Below are positions 30,624 to 38,791 of a stretch of 64,000 bases of DNA, piece after piece. This DNA is from an uncultured Verrucomicrobiales bacterium. GTDB taxonomy: Bacteria; Verrucomicrobiota; Verrucomicrobiia; Verrucomicrobiales; Akkermansiaceae. The position numbers and the translations under genes are program-made. The stretch spans positions 1 through 64,000 of the forward strand of contig CALCWC010000108.1 in assembly GCA_937905985.1 (NCBI GenBank), written 5' to 3'. The first letter of the stretch is position 1; each line of letters starts with the position of its first letter. The notes beneath the pieces were generated by a model. It saw only the letters and a list, made by a program, of their open reading frames with translations, was not told the origin of the DNA and ran no database searches.

Positions 30624-32099
30624 ATGACCAAACTGACAACGCTCGCCCTCCTGTTGGGCGCGATTATGCCGGCGGTGGCACAAGAGGCCGCCAAGACACC
30701 CTCGTTTGCCAAGGATGTTCATGAGAAGAACGTGGCCGCCATCCAGACGGATGCGGTGAAGCCCCGCCCGGAAGGCTCCATCTACATGGGCGATTTCCGC
30801 GCACCCAAGATTGAAAATGTGCGTGTGGCGGTTATCGGCCTGGGTGAGCGCGGTACGCCTCAGACCCTCCAGCTGGCTGCCGTGCCTCATTGCACCATCG
30901 TTGGCGTGTGCGACCTGTACGACGACTTCGTCCAGAAGACGGCCGACAAGGTGGAGCAGCGCACCGGAAAGCGCCCCGCCACCTACAGCGGCGACAAGGA
31001 TGCCTACAAGAAGATGCTTCAGGAGCTCAAGCCCGATGCCGTTTTCATCAACACCAACTGGGACACCCACGCCCAGTTCGCCATCGAGGTCATGGAGGCC
31101 GGGGCCCACGCCTTTGTGGAGGTCCCCCTGGCCACCACCATTGAAGACCTGTGGGCCGTGGTGGATGCATCGGAGCGCACGAAGAAGCACTGCATGATGC
31201 TGGAGAACTGCAACTACGGCCGTGAGGAGCTCATGTTCCTCAACATGGTCCGCCAGGGGCTCATCGGCGAGCTTCTGCACGGCGAGGCCGCCTACATCCA
31301 TGAGCTGCGCAGCCAGATGTTCGACGTGGACCGCGGCTGCGGCTCCTGGCGCACCTACCACTACGCCGAGCGCAACGGCAACCTGTATCCCACGCACGGC
31401 CTCGGCCCCGTGGCCCAGTACATGAACATTGCCCGCACGGACGACACCTTCGACCGCATCGTCTCCTTCGGCAGCCCCGCCCTGGGCCGCGCCAAGTTCG
31501 CCAAGAAGAACTTCCCCGCCGACCACAAATGGAACCAGACCGAGTTCAAGTGCGGCGACATGAGCAGCTCGCTCATCAAGACCAAGGCCGGCCGCACCAT
31601 CCTGGTGCAGTGGGACGAGACCAGCCCGCGCCCGTACGACCGCAAGAACCTGATTCAGGGAACGGAGGGCACGCTGGCCGGCTACCCCACCCGCATTGCC
31701 GGTGAGAAGATCAGCCCCAAGCCCGGTGAGGACCTGGACCATGCCCACGCTGGCGGCGCGGAGATTGCCAACCTGGGCGGCTACCACGAATGGTTTGAGG
31801 GCCCGGAAGCGGAGAAGCAGATGTATGCCAAGTGGGACCACCCGCTCTACAAGCGCCTCGGTGAGGACGCCAAGCGCCAGGGCGGCCACGGCGGCATGGA
31901 CTACATCATGCTCTGCCGCGTCATCGAATGCCTCCACAACGGCGAGCCCATGGACCAGAACGTCTATGAGGGCGCCCTCTGGAGCGCAGTGGGCCCCCTC
32001 TCTGAGAAATCCGTCAACGAGGGCGGCGAGCCCCAGGTATTCCCGGATTTCACCCGCGGCGGTTGGAAAACAACTCCCCCGCTGCCTGTGGTGAAGTAA
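30624..32099 (+). CDS. GH109 alpha-N-acetylgalactosaminidase, exported
   Basis: 491 residues from ATG 30624. A signal peptide (cleavage after PAVAQ, residues about 15-19) is followed by the GH109 Gfo/Idh/MocA fold: VIGLGERG, VEVPLATT, the NYGREELMFLNMVRQG block, HGEAAYIHELR, and GNLYPTHGLGPVAQYMNI with the conserved Tyr and His. GH109 enzymes remove terminal alpha-GalNAc (blood-group A and mucin-type sugars) by an NAD-dependent elimination mechanism. An export signal on an NAD enzyme implies folding with bound cofactor or periplasmic cofactor retention; the signal has no twin arginine. A short insert (GEKISPKPGEDLDHAHAGG region) is absent from the neighbouring paralogue. Confidence 0.87.
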   Translation: MTKLTTLALLLGAIMPAVAQEAAKTPSFAKDVHEKNVAAIQTDAVKPRPEGSIYMGDFRAPKIENVRVAVIGLGERGTPQTLQLAAVPHCTIVGVCDLYDDFVQKTADKVEQRTGKRPATYSGDKDAYKKMLQELKPDAVFINTNWDTHAQFAIEVMEAGAHAFVEVPLATTIEDLWAVVDASERTKKHCMMLENCNYGREELMFLNMVRQGLIGELLHGEAAYIHELRSQMFDVDRGCGSWRTYHYAERNGNLYPTHGLGPVAQYMNIARTDDTFDRIVSFGSPALGRAKFAKKNFPADHKWNQTEFKCGDMSSSLIKTKAGRTILVQWDETSPRPYDRKNLIQGTEGTLAGYPTRIAGEKISPKPGEDLDHAHAGGAEIANLGGYHEWFEGPEAEKQMYAKWDHPLYKRLGEDAKRQGGHGGMDYIMLCRVIECLHNGEPMDQNVYEGALWSAVGPLSEKSVNEGGEPQVFPDFTRGGWKTTPPLPVVK

Positions 32100-32122
32100 T
32101 TCCTTCCGGATGGACCCGCCTG

Positions 32123-32168
32123 CAGCCAGCCTCATCCGCCACTATGGCGGGAGGGCTGGCTGTTTGCC
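32123..32168 (+). terminator. Terminator-like nested hairpin after GH109 gene
   Basis: CAGCCAGCC (32123-32131) pairs with GGCTGGCTG (32154-32162) and encloses a second hairpin (CCGCC/GGCGG). TTTGCCATTT follows. Confidence 0.6.
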
Positions 32169-32175
32169 ATTTGGC

Positions 32176-32204
32176 TGGACAATCCGCCGCAGGACGGATA
32201 TGAT
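32176..32204 (+). promoter_or_regulatory. Promoter of dynamin-like gene
   Basis: TGGACA (32176-32181), 17 bases, TATGAT (32199-32204). ATG 32220 is 15 bases further. Confidence 0.55.
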
Positions 32205-32219
32205 ACACGCGTACACTAC

Positions 32220-33863
32220 ATGCTGAAGCGGAGTTACAGGGTGCAGGAGAGCCTGGTGCGCTATTGGGCGCAGCAGGCCAGGGAGATGTATGCCATCATC
32301 GGTGATGATGAGATGCAGCCCCTGTTGGAAGCCGTGGAGCAGTCCCTGGCCGCCATGGAGGGCGACCGCCGCATCATCGTGATGGGCGGGGCAGACTGCG
32401 GCAAGACCTCCCTCCTGTCCTACATTTCCGGGCTGCCCGTCATCCGCGGCGGGCGGCAGCAGGAATCCCCCTATCTGCGCTGGCGATACGGCAACAACGA
32501 CGGGGATGCCGCGCGCAGCCGCTTCCTGCCGCTTCCTGAGCTGAAGGGCATTGAATTCGTGGATACCGGCGATTGCTCGGAGCCGGAAGTCCAAGATGAG
32601 CTGCTGCGCCTGCTGCCGGGCAGCGATGCCGCCATTGTGGTGGCAGACGCCCGCCAGGGCGGCGCATCCCCCGCGTGGGAGGTGTTGCAGCAGCTGCCCA
32701 TCAATGCGGTGGCCAATGTGCTGGTGGCCCTCACCTTCACCGACCATATCGGCGCGGAGGCCGCGTTGGATCTTGCCGCGCGCATCCGCGAGATGTGCCG
32801 CCAGCACCTGCGCCTGGTGGTGCTGGTGTGCAGCGTGAACCCCACCTCCGAGCAGGGCGTGGAAACCTTTGTCACCCGCGTGCAGGAAACCCTGGATTCC
32901 CCGGAGGGCGCCCGCCGCGCCATCCGCAACACCTTGGAGGCCACAGGCCGCCTCATGACTCGCCAGTCCGGCATTATCAACGCCAGGACCGCTGCCATGC
33001 GTGATGAAACCGGCTTCCTCTCCGGCATTGAGAGTGAAATCGATACCTTCCTTGCCCACCAGCTGGACGGTGTGGAGGGCTGCGCGCAGGACTACGCATC
33101 CGTTCCGCTGGGCGTTCTGCCGAAGCTGCAGCGCAAGCTGCGCCGCAGTTTCGGGTATGTCCTCTCCCCCCTGTGCCTGATGCAGTTGGAGGACATGGGG
33201 GCAGGCGCGGAATCTTCCTACTACCGCCTTGTCTGCAAGGAGATTATGGAGCGCCAGCGTGAGTCGGACAGCCGTTTCACGGCATCCTGCCAAGCCCATT
33301 GGCGCAGCGTGCGCCCGCGCATGAAGCAGGCCATCGAGTGCGAGATCAACGATTTCCCGCAGGATGTGCTGGAGGCGGAGCTCAACCGCCTGCGCCGCCA
33401 GCTGGAGCACGAGCTCTACCAGCCTTTCAACCGCCTGCGCATCCGCAGCGCGCTGGACAACGCCTTCTCCGACCAGGTGGGTTGGATGCACACCGCGCAC
33501 ATGCTGCTGTGCATTTGCCTTGTCCTTGCGGGCCTGCTGGGCTTTCTGGGGCTGGACACGCTGGCACTCTGCGCCCTGGGCGCCGTGCTGGTGGTGTGGG
33601 TGCTGGGGGCCGTGCAGCACGCGGCTGTCCTGCGCCGCCTGAGTGGTGGTTTGGAGAGGGAGGCGCGTACGCTGGATTCCGTGGTGCATGATGAGATGCC
33701 CAAGCTGGTGCGGGAACTCGTGGTGTCGCGTGTGGGTGCGTACCGCAGCCTGTATGCCGTGGCCAGCCAGCGCGTCAGCGAGTACGTGGAGCGTTTGCAG
33801 CCCCTGCAGGAGCGCCACAACGCCATCCTCCGCGAACTCCGCACCACCGCGCCGCGAATCTGA
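32220..33863 (+). CDS. Dynamin-like membrane GTPase
   Basis: 547 residues. The N-terminal GTPase has Walker A GGADCGKTSLLS (about 56-67), a switch region ending in FVDTGDCSE (DTGD in place of DxPG), and an NKxD-like position that is not clear (ALTFTDH). A long helical middle part (residues 210-430) and two adjacent membrane helices (about 425-462, HMLLCICLVLAGLLGFLGL and the next) precede a C-terminal coiled region. This is the layout of bacterial dynamin-like proteins acting in membrane remodelling. It is 24 bases upstream of rarA and may be co-transcribed with it. Confidence 0.7.
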   Translation: MLKRSYRVQESLVRYWAQQAREMYAIIGDDEMQPLLEAVEQSLAAMEGDRRIIVMGGADCGKTSLLSYISGLPVIRGGRQQESPYLRWRYGNNDGDAARSRFLPLPELKGIEFVDTGDCSEPEVQDELLRLLPGSDAAIVVADARQGGASPAWEVLQQLPINAVANVLVALTFTDHIGAEAALDLAARIREMCRQHLRLVVLVCSVNPTSEQGVETFVTRVQETLDSPEGARRAIRNTLEATGRLMTRQSGIINARTAAMRDETGFLSGIESEIDTFLAHQLDGVEGCAQDYASVPLGVLPKLQRKLRRSFGYVLSPLCLMQLEDMGAGAESSYYRLVCKEIMERQRESDSRFTASCQAHWRSVRPRMKQAIECEINDFPQDVLEAELNRLRRQLEHELYQPFNRLRIRSALDNAFSDQVGWMHTAHMLLCICLVLAGLLGFLGLDTLALCALGAVLVVWVLGAVQHAAVLRRLSGGLEREARTLDSVVHDEMPKLVRELVVSRVGAYRSLYAVASQRVSEYVERLQPLQERHNAILRELRTTAPRI

Positions 33864-33887
33864 CCTTTCCCAACTCCCTATACGCCC

Positions 33888-35264
33888 ATGGCAGACCTCT
33901 TCACACCGCACGGCTCCAGCAGCACGCAGAAGGAAGCCCCCACGCTGGATATGCCTTTGGCCGCGCGCATGCGCCCGGAGACGCTGGAGGAGGTGGCCGG
34001 GCAGCGCCACCTGCTGGCCCCCGGCAAGCTTCTGCGCCGCGCCATTGAGACGGACCGCTTCTCCTCGCTCATCTTCTACGGGCCTCCCGGCGTGGGCAAG
34101 ACCACGCTGGCCTATGTCATCGCCCGCTGCACCAGCGCGTATTTCGAGATGCTCAACGGAGTGGAGTCCGGCAAGGGTGACATCCTCCAAAAGATTGCCG
34201 AGGCCCGTACCCGCCAGGCCATCCACGGCCAGCGCACCATCCTCTTTGTGGATGAGCTGCACCGCTTCAACAAGGCCCAGCAGGACGTGCTGCTGCCCCA
34301 CCTGGAGCGCGGCACCGTCCGCTTTATCGGCGCCACCACGGAAAACCCGTTCTTCGCCATCAACTCCGCCATGCTCTCCCGTTCCCAGATTTTCCCGCTG
34401 GAGCCTGTGCCGGACGTTGAAATCATAGCCCTCATGCGCCGTGCCGCCGCCGATGCGGAGCGTGGCTTGGGCAACATGCCGCTGGATATCACGGACGAGG
34501 CCTACGCGCACATGGCGCTCAAGGCGGATGGCGACGCCCGCAAGGCCCTCACCGCGCTGGAGGTGGCCGCCCTCTCCACCCCGCCCGCGGAAAATGGGCG
34601 CATCATTGTGGATCTCGCCGTGGCGGAGGAATCCATCCAGAAAAAGGCTGTCAAGTACGACCGCATGGGCGACGGCCACTACGACACCATCTCCGCCTTC
34701 ATCAAATCCATGCGCGGGAGCGACCCAGATGCCGCGCTCTACTGGCTGGCCACCATGCTGAATGCGGGGGAGGACCCGCGCTTCATCGCGCGCCGCATTG
34801 TGATATGCGCCAGCGAGGACATCGGCCTGGCGGATTCCAATGCGCTGCGCGTGGCACTGGATGCCGCGCGCGCGGTGGAGATGGTGGGCATGCCGGAGGG
34901 GCGTATCCCGCTGGCACACGCCACCGCCTACCTGGCTACCGCGCCCAAGAGCAACTCCGCCTACGCTGCCCTCGGCGCCGCCATGAAGGATGTGCAGGAG
35001 GGCAAGACGCTCGCCGTCCCGCCCCACCTCTCCACCCCCACCCGCAAGAAGCTCGCCAAGCTCCGCGGCGTGGCGCAGGAGGACACGGAATACAAGTACG
35101 CCCATGATTTCGGGGAGGATCACTTCGTTCCACAAGCCTACCTCCCGGAGGGGCGCGTCTATTACCATCCCACCACAAACGGCATGGAGCTGCGCATTTC
35201 AGAGCGCATGGAATACCTCCGCCGCCTCCGTGAGCAGGCGGAAAACGGCAACAACGGCCAATAG
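33888..35264 (+). CDS. rarA: Replication-associated recombination protein A (AAA ATPase)
   Basis: 458 residues, MgsA/RarA/WRNIP1 family. It acts at stalled replication forks. Visible motifs: RPETLEEVAGQRHLL, Walker A GPPGVGKTTLA (about 64-74), Walker B ILFVDELHRFNKAQQD, sensor-1 GATTENPFF, and the C-terminal tetramerisation domain with SDPDAALYWLATMLNAGEDPRFIARRI. The length is standard. The start ATG 33888 keeps the MADLF N-terminus typical of the family. Confidence 0.93.
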   Translation: MADLFTPHGSSSTQKEAPTLDMPLAARMRPETLEEVAGQRHLLAPGKLLRRAIETDRFSSLIFYGPPGVGKTTLAYVIARCTSAYFEMLNGVESGKGDILQKIAEARTRQAIHGQRTILFVDELHRFNKAQQDVLLPHLERGTVRFIGATTENPFFAINSAMLSRSQIFPLEPVPDVEIIALMRRAAADAERGLGNMPLDITDEAYAHMALKADGDARKALTALEVAALSTPPAENGRIIVDLAVAEESIQKKAVKYDRMGDGHYDTISAFIKSMRGSDPDAALYWLATMLNAGEDPRFIARRIVICASEDIGLADSNALRVALDAARAVEMVGMPEGRIPLAHATAYLATAPKSNSAYAALGAAMKDVQEGKTLAVPPHLSTPTRKKLAKLRGVAQEDTEYKYAHDFGEDHFVPQAYLPEGRVYYHPTTNGMELRISERMEYLRRLREQAENGNNGQ

Positions 35265-35271
35265 GCTCGCG

Positions 35272-35925
35272 CTATTCCCACCCGTGGATGCTGTCCGGCA
35301 CGTCCTGGATGAGTTTGATGTCGGGCGCGTTCGGATCGGTTTGCTCCGGCAAGACCGTGGTTTCCACGCTCTTGGGCTCCGTTTCTTCCGTCACCGCCGG
35401 TTCGGGGATGTCGGGGTGCGGCAGGGCCGCAGGCTCGGGAAGCTCCGGGGCCGGGGGCTCGGGCAGGGTGTCGTCGGTGGCCGGGGCGGGCGTCTCCTCT
35501 CCGGCGGTGGACTGTTCCCCGGTGGATTGCTCATCCTCGTCCTCCACGGGCGCGATGGTGCGGTACATGAAGACGCGGTCTCCCTTGATGACCGTGCCGG
35601 AGCGGATGTCAGCCGCAATGATGTTGCTGCGGGAGTTCTGAGCGGACGACACGCGCAGGTTGCCCATGCGGTCCGTTGCTCCGTCCGGCGGGTGGGTGAT
35701 GAGCACCGCTCCCTCCTGCGGCAGAGGGCCGATGATGCGCAGCAGCGCGAAATGTTTTTCCGGGAACACCTGATGCACCGCGCCGAGGTGCATCGGCGGC
35801 GGCGTCTTGCGCATGGCCGCCTCTCTCTCTGCTTCGGTCACGTGGCGCTTCTCCTGCACGTTCTGGCATGCCGTTGCCGCCAGTACCGCCAGCATAAGTG
35901 CCGCCGCTGTGTGGATTCCCTTCAC
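35272..35925 (-). CDS. Predicted lipoprotein with acidic Pro-rich tail
   Basis: 217 residues. Signal peptide with lipobox LAATAC (Cys20). A small beta-domain (about 40-125) has VFPEKHFALLRI, GAVLITH and AADIRSGTVIKGDRVFMY, a pattern I recall from short verrucomicrobial lipoproteins of unknown role. The remaining 90 residues are Glu/Pro/Thr-rich and disordered. It is convergent with rarA, 7 bases apart. Confidence 0.7.
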   Translation of the reverse strand: MKGIHTAAALMLAVLAATACQNVQEKRHVTEAEREAAMRKTPPPMHLGAVHQVFPEKHFALLRIIGPLPQEGAVLITHPPDGATDRMGNLRVSSAQNSRSNIIAADIRSGTVIKGDRVFMYRTIAPVEDEDEQSTGEQSTAGEETPAPATDDTLPEPPAPELPEPAALPHPDIPEPAVTEETEPKSVETTVLPEQTDPNAPDIKLIQDVPDSIHGWE

Positions 35926-36140
35926 TTCCGTTAGGGTAGCACAACCTCCGCCCGCGTCAAGCCGCCCGCCGCGTCATGCCAATTTTACTCACGTGAGTTC
36001 CAATGAATTCTTTTCAGTTGGTTACGCACGCCCACGCCGGCCCACACCGCCATTCCACCGCGCAACCCCGCCATGCCTGCCCCGGCGTAGCGCAACGAGC
36101 GAAGACGGGCGCGGGGTGGATACACGGTCGGCTTTTCCCC
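35926..36140. other. Gap containing a CACGTG palindrome
   Basis: No gene is evident in these 215 bases. At 35987-35998 a perfect 12-base palindrome, ACTCACGTGAGT, stands out; it resembles a shortened parS or an operator. It lies 62 bases upstream of the lipoprotein start. Confidence 0.35.
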
Positions 36141-37082
36141 TTATTGTTGCTTTTCCATTGTCAGACGCAGGAGCCCGGCACAGGCCACTTGGCCTTTGGC
36201 CGTTGCGATATCCAGCGCGGTTTTGCCGCTACCGTCCCGGGCATGCACATCCGCACCAGCGGCAAGAAGCGCACGGATGATGTCGGCATGGCCTTCCTGT
36301 GCCGCCAAATGCAGGGCTGTTTCACCATGGCCGGCCGTGGCGGTAACCTTCGCACCATGCTCGAGCAACCAGCGGACGACATCGGTTTTACCATTCCAAG
36401 CAGCCTCATGCAGCGGGGTAAACATACACTGCCCAACGGCTTCCATATCGGCACCCTTTTCCAGCAGTGCGCGAGCAGTTTCCATGTGGCTACACCTAGC
36501 CGCTGCATGCAGAGGCGTGTCGCCGCCAAGGCCAGCGGTATTCACCTTTGCGCCGTGGGCAATGAGCAGCAGCACGGTGTCCGTGTGGCCACCGGAGGAC
36601 GCTTCATGCAGTGGATCGCCGGCATGATGCAGCACGTTCTTCTCCCAGCATGTCTCATCCTCATTCACGGAGGCTCCCTTGTCAATGAACAGGCGCACCA
36701 CATCCGTACGCCCCAAGCCGGCCGCGCAACACAAAGGGGAATGTCCTACGTCATCCATGGCATACATATCGGCTCCTTTGTCGATAAGCAGCCCCGCGAT
36801 GGTGGTGTCGCCATTCCAGGCAGCAATGTGCAATGGGGTGCTAAAACTCGCATCTCTGACATTCACATCCACTCCCTCGCCAAGCAGCTTGAGAATCTGC
36901 TCTGTATTTCCTTCCCCCACGGCATGGAAGAATGCTTTTTCCTCCGGCCGCTCGCATGCCAGCAACGATAGCCCAACCAAGCCCAGCGCACATACCCGCA
37001 GCGCCTTCCCCAATGGGTGGATAAGGCCGTGCGCACGCTCGAACAGGATGCTGTTTTCAATGTGGAATCCGATGTTGGACAT
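36141..37082 (-). CDS. Ankyrin-repeat lipoprotein
   Basis: 313 residues. A long 30-residue N-region leads into a hydrophobic stretch and lipobox LSLLAC (Cys near residue 43). About eight ankyrin repeats follow, with TPLHxAA cores (STPLHIAAWNG, DTPLHAAARCS, FTPLHEAAWNG, ETALHLAAQEG, KTALDIATAKG). Ankyrin stacks bind proteins, and surface-anchored ones may contact host or envelope partners. The upstream 110 bases closely resemble those of the four-repeat exported protein at 44294-45913, implying shared regulation. Confidence 0.82.
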   Translation of the reverse strand: MSNIGFHIENSILFERAHGLIHPLGKALRVCALGLVGLSLLACERPEEKAFFHAVGEGNTEQILKLLGEGVDVNVRDASFSTPLHIAAWNGDTTIAGLLIDKGADMYAMDDVGHSPLCCAAGLGRTDVVRLFIDKGASVNEDETCWEKNVLHHAGDPLHEASSGGHTDTVLLLIAHGAKVNTAGLGGDTPLHAAARCSHMETARALLEKGADMEAVGQCMFTPLHEAAWNGKTDVVRWLLEHGAKVTATAGHGETALHLAAQEGHADIIRALLAAGADVHARDGSGKTALDIATAKGQVACAGLLRLTMEKQQ

Positions 37083-37150
37083 GATTTGTTACCTTTCTAT
37101 GTTGATGTTTGCTGAGGTCTCCTCTACTCGCCACACCCGCGGTGTGATGG

Positions 37151-37191
37151 CTCTCTCTACTGCTTATAAGCACCCAAAAGGCAAAATGCAC
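37151..37191 (-). promoter_or_regulatory. Shared-type promoter upstream of ankyrin lipoprotein
   Basis: Minus strand GTGCAT (37186-37191), 17 bases, GCT-TATAAG (37163-37168). The 40 bases at 37151-37190 match 45984-46023 at about 30 positions. The distance to the start is 80 bases here and 82 there, and both leaders carry an ACACC/GGTGT hairpin. Confidence 0.55.
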
Positions 37192-37211
37192 GACCCAAAG
37201 TGCATTTTTTT
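37183..37211. terminator. AT-rich hairpin, possible terminator
   Basis: AAAATGCAC (37183-37191) / GTGCATTTT (37200-37208) with an 8-base loop; T-rich sequence flanks it on both strands. It could end the operon that stops at 37327, and it overlaps the -35 box of the ankyrin gene. Confidence 0.5.
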
Positions 37212-37326
37212 CAAAAAATCACTATGAGCCTGTTTCGCGCAACCTTCGGGAATGATATCGAAGTCTGATGGCCGGCTGTTATGGGCGACGGTGGAATCCC
37301 CAAGCAGGAACAAGGGGCGCAACCAG

Positions 37327-37893
37327 TTATTCCGTGTTCGCAGCCTTCCCAACCAGCGCGGCAACGGTTTCCACGTCGGGCAGGTCTAGCAGGCCTTCCC
37401 TATAGGTGGTTTCGCCTGTTTGCCGGCATTCGTAGACGATATTGCCCGTGCCGTTCTTGTCGTGCGTGATTTCCAGATAGTCTTGGGCATCCCAGGCTTT
37501 GAGCCTATAGCGGAAAAGCCCGCGGGAGAGGGCGATGGCGCGGCGGTTGGTCACGGCGTACACGTTGCAGCGCCCCGCCCACAGCAGTGGCAGCAGACTG
37601 GCGAAACCGAGCAGCGGCAGCAGGGCAAATGCAGCGACAAGAAGCGGGAGGAAGCAGGGGGCCTCCTGTAGATTGGCATCGATGAAGAACGGCCGCAGCA
37701 AGGCTATCCAGGTGCAGTAGAAGACAACGAGTAATGCCAGTAACGCCCATGCCGTCAACAGCTTGCCGGTACCAATCTTGGGTCGGCCGAGCCACAGCAG
37801 GCGCTCCCCGTCCCGCAGGGCCTCATTGATGCGGAGGCGCTGCGCATCCGTGGCGTGGATACCTTCCCACAGGCTGACTGAATCCGGCTGCAT
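37327..37893 (-). CDS. Membrane protein with bacterial PH-like domain
   Basis: 188 residues from ATG 37893. An N-terminal soluble segment (GERLLWLGRPKIG) is followed by two hydrophobic helices (about 47-67 and 80-105) and then a PH-like part (NVYAVTNRRAIALSRGLFRYRLKAW) similar to YdbS/bPH2 proteins. The role is unknown. It lies 31 bases after nadK and may be the last gene of the corA-argB-nadK operon. Confidence 0.65.
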   Translation of the reverse strand: MQPDSVSLWEGIHATDAQRLRINEALRDGERLLWLGRPKIGTGKLLTAWALLALLVVFYCTWIALLRPFFIDANLQEAPCFLPLLVAAFALLPLLGFASLLPLLWAGRCNVYAVTNRRAIALSRGLFRYRLKAWDAQDYLEITHDKNGTGNIVYECRQTGETTYREGLLDLPDVETVAALVGKAANTE

Positions 37894-37924
37894 ATCTCTT
37901 GGCGCTATTGATGCGGTGATCCGC

Positions 37925-38773
37925 TCACCAGCCCAGCTTGGCGCGCAACCTGGCGCCGAAGGTTGTGCCGCGCAGTGTGAGCAGGCGCAGCGGGGCGGGT
38001 GCCTTGGATACCACCAGGGCCTCGTTGTTGGCGATGCTGTGGGTGGAGCGCCCATCCAGGGAGAAGATAGTGGATTCCCCGTCTCTGCCGCGGCGCGCGC
38101 GCGGGCGCAAAACAATGCGCACACTGTCCGGCAGCACCACGGCGCGGATAGTCAGGCTGTGCGGGCAGATGGGGGTGAGGCAGAGCACTCCCGCCTCAGG
38201 GGAAATCAGCGGGCCACCCGCTGCCAGCGAGTACGCCGTGGAGCCCGTGGGGGTGGCCACCAGCACGCCGTCGGAGTGGTACTTGTTGAGCAGTTCGCCG
38301 TCCACCTCCACATCCACGTCAATCATCTTGCCGGTTTCCGCGCGCATGAGGGCCACCTCGTTGAGGGCCACATGCGCGTGCTCCGCGAAATCCGTTCCGC
38401 TGACCCCTGCGCGGCGCGCCTGCAGGATGGAGCGCTCCTCCACGCAGTAGTCTCCGCTTGCCAGCGCGCGCACCAGCTCTGCCACCTCGTCCCGCCCGCA
38501 GGCGGTCAGGTAGCCCAGGTGCCCCAGGTTCACGCCGCCAAGGATGATATCACGGCGCACGGCCTCCCGCGCGGCGTTGAGCATGGAACCGTCACCCCCG
38601 AAGCACAGCAGCATGTCCGGCGCGGGCAGGGAGGTATCCTCCCGCGTGTGCGGCCCAATCTCAAACGCGGAGATCCCTGCGGCGGCGCACTCCTCCTCAA
38701 ACACCTGCAGGGCCTGCATGCACTCCGGCGTGCGGTAGGAGGCCAGGATGCCGATGGAGGTGGGCGTTTTCAT
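37925..38773 (-). CDS. nadK: NAD kinase
   Basis: 282 residues. Phosphorylates NAD to NADP. The catalytic CFGGDGSMLN (GGDGS at 59-63), the GVNLGHLGYL loop, ALNEVAL and the nucleotide-binding GVLVATPTGSTAYSLAAGGP are all present. Length and order match the family. It lies 18 bases downstream of argB. Confidence 0.94.
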   Translation of the reverse strand: MKTPTSIGILASYRTPECMQALQVFEEECAAAGISAFEIGPHTREDTSLPAPDMLLCFGGDGSMLNAAREAVRRDIILGGVNLGHLGYLTACGRDEVAELVRALASGDYCVEERSILQARRAGVSGTDFAEHAHVALNEVALMRAETGKMIDVDVEVDGELLNKYHSDGVLVATPTGSTAYSLAAGGPLISPEAGVLCLTPICPHSLTIRAVVLPDSVRIVLRPRARRGRDGESTIFSLDGRSTHSIANNEALVVSKAPAPLRLLTLRGTTFGARLRAKLGW

Positions 38774-38791
38774 GGGGATGCGGCAATTCGG

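Noticed and set aside
36003..36971. Plus-strand frame of 322 codons across the ankyrin gene
   Set aside because: It is the antisense shadow of the ankyrin repeats, whose periodic TPLHxAA pattern is only on the minus strand.
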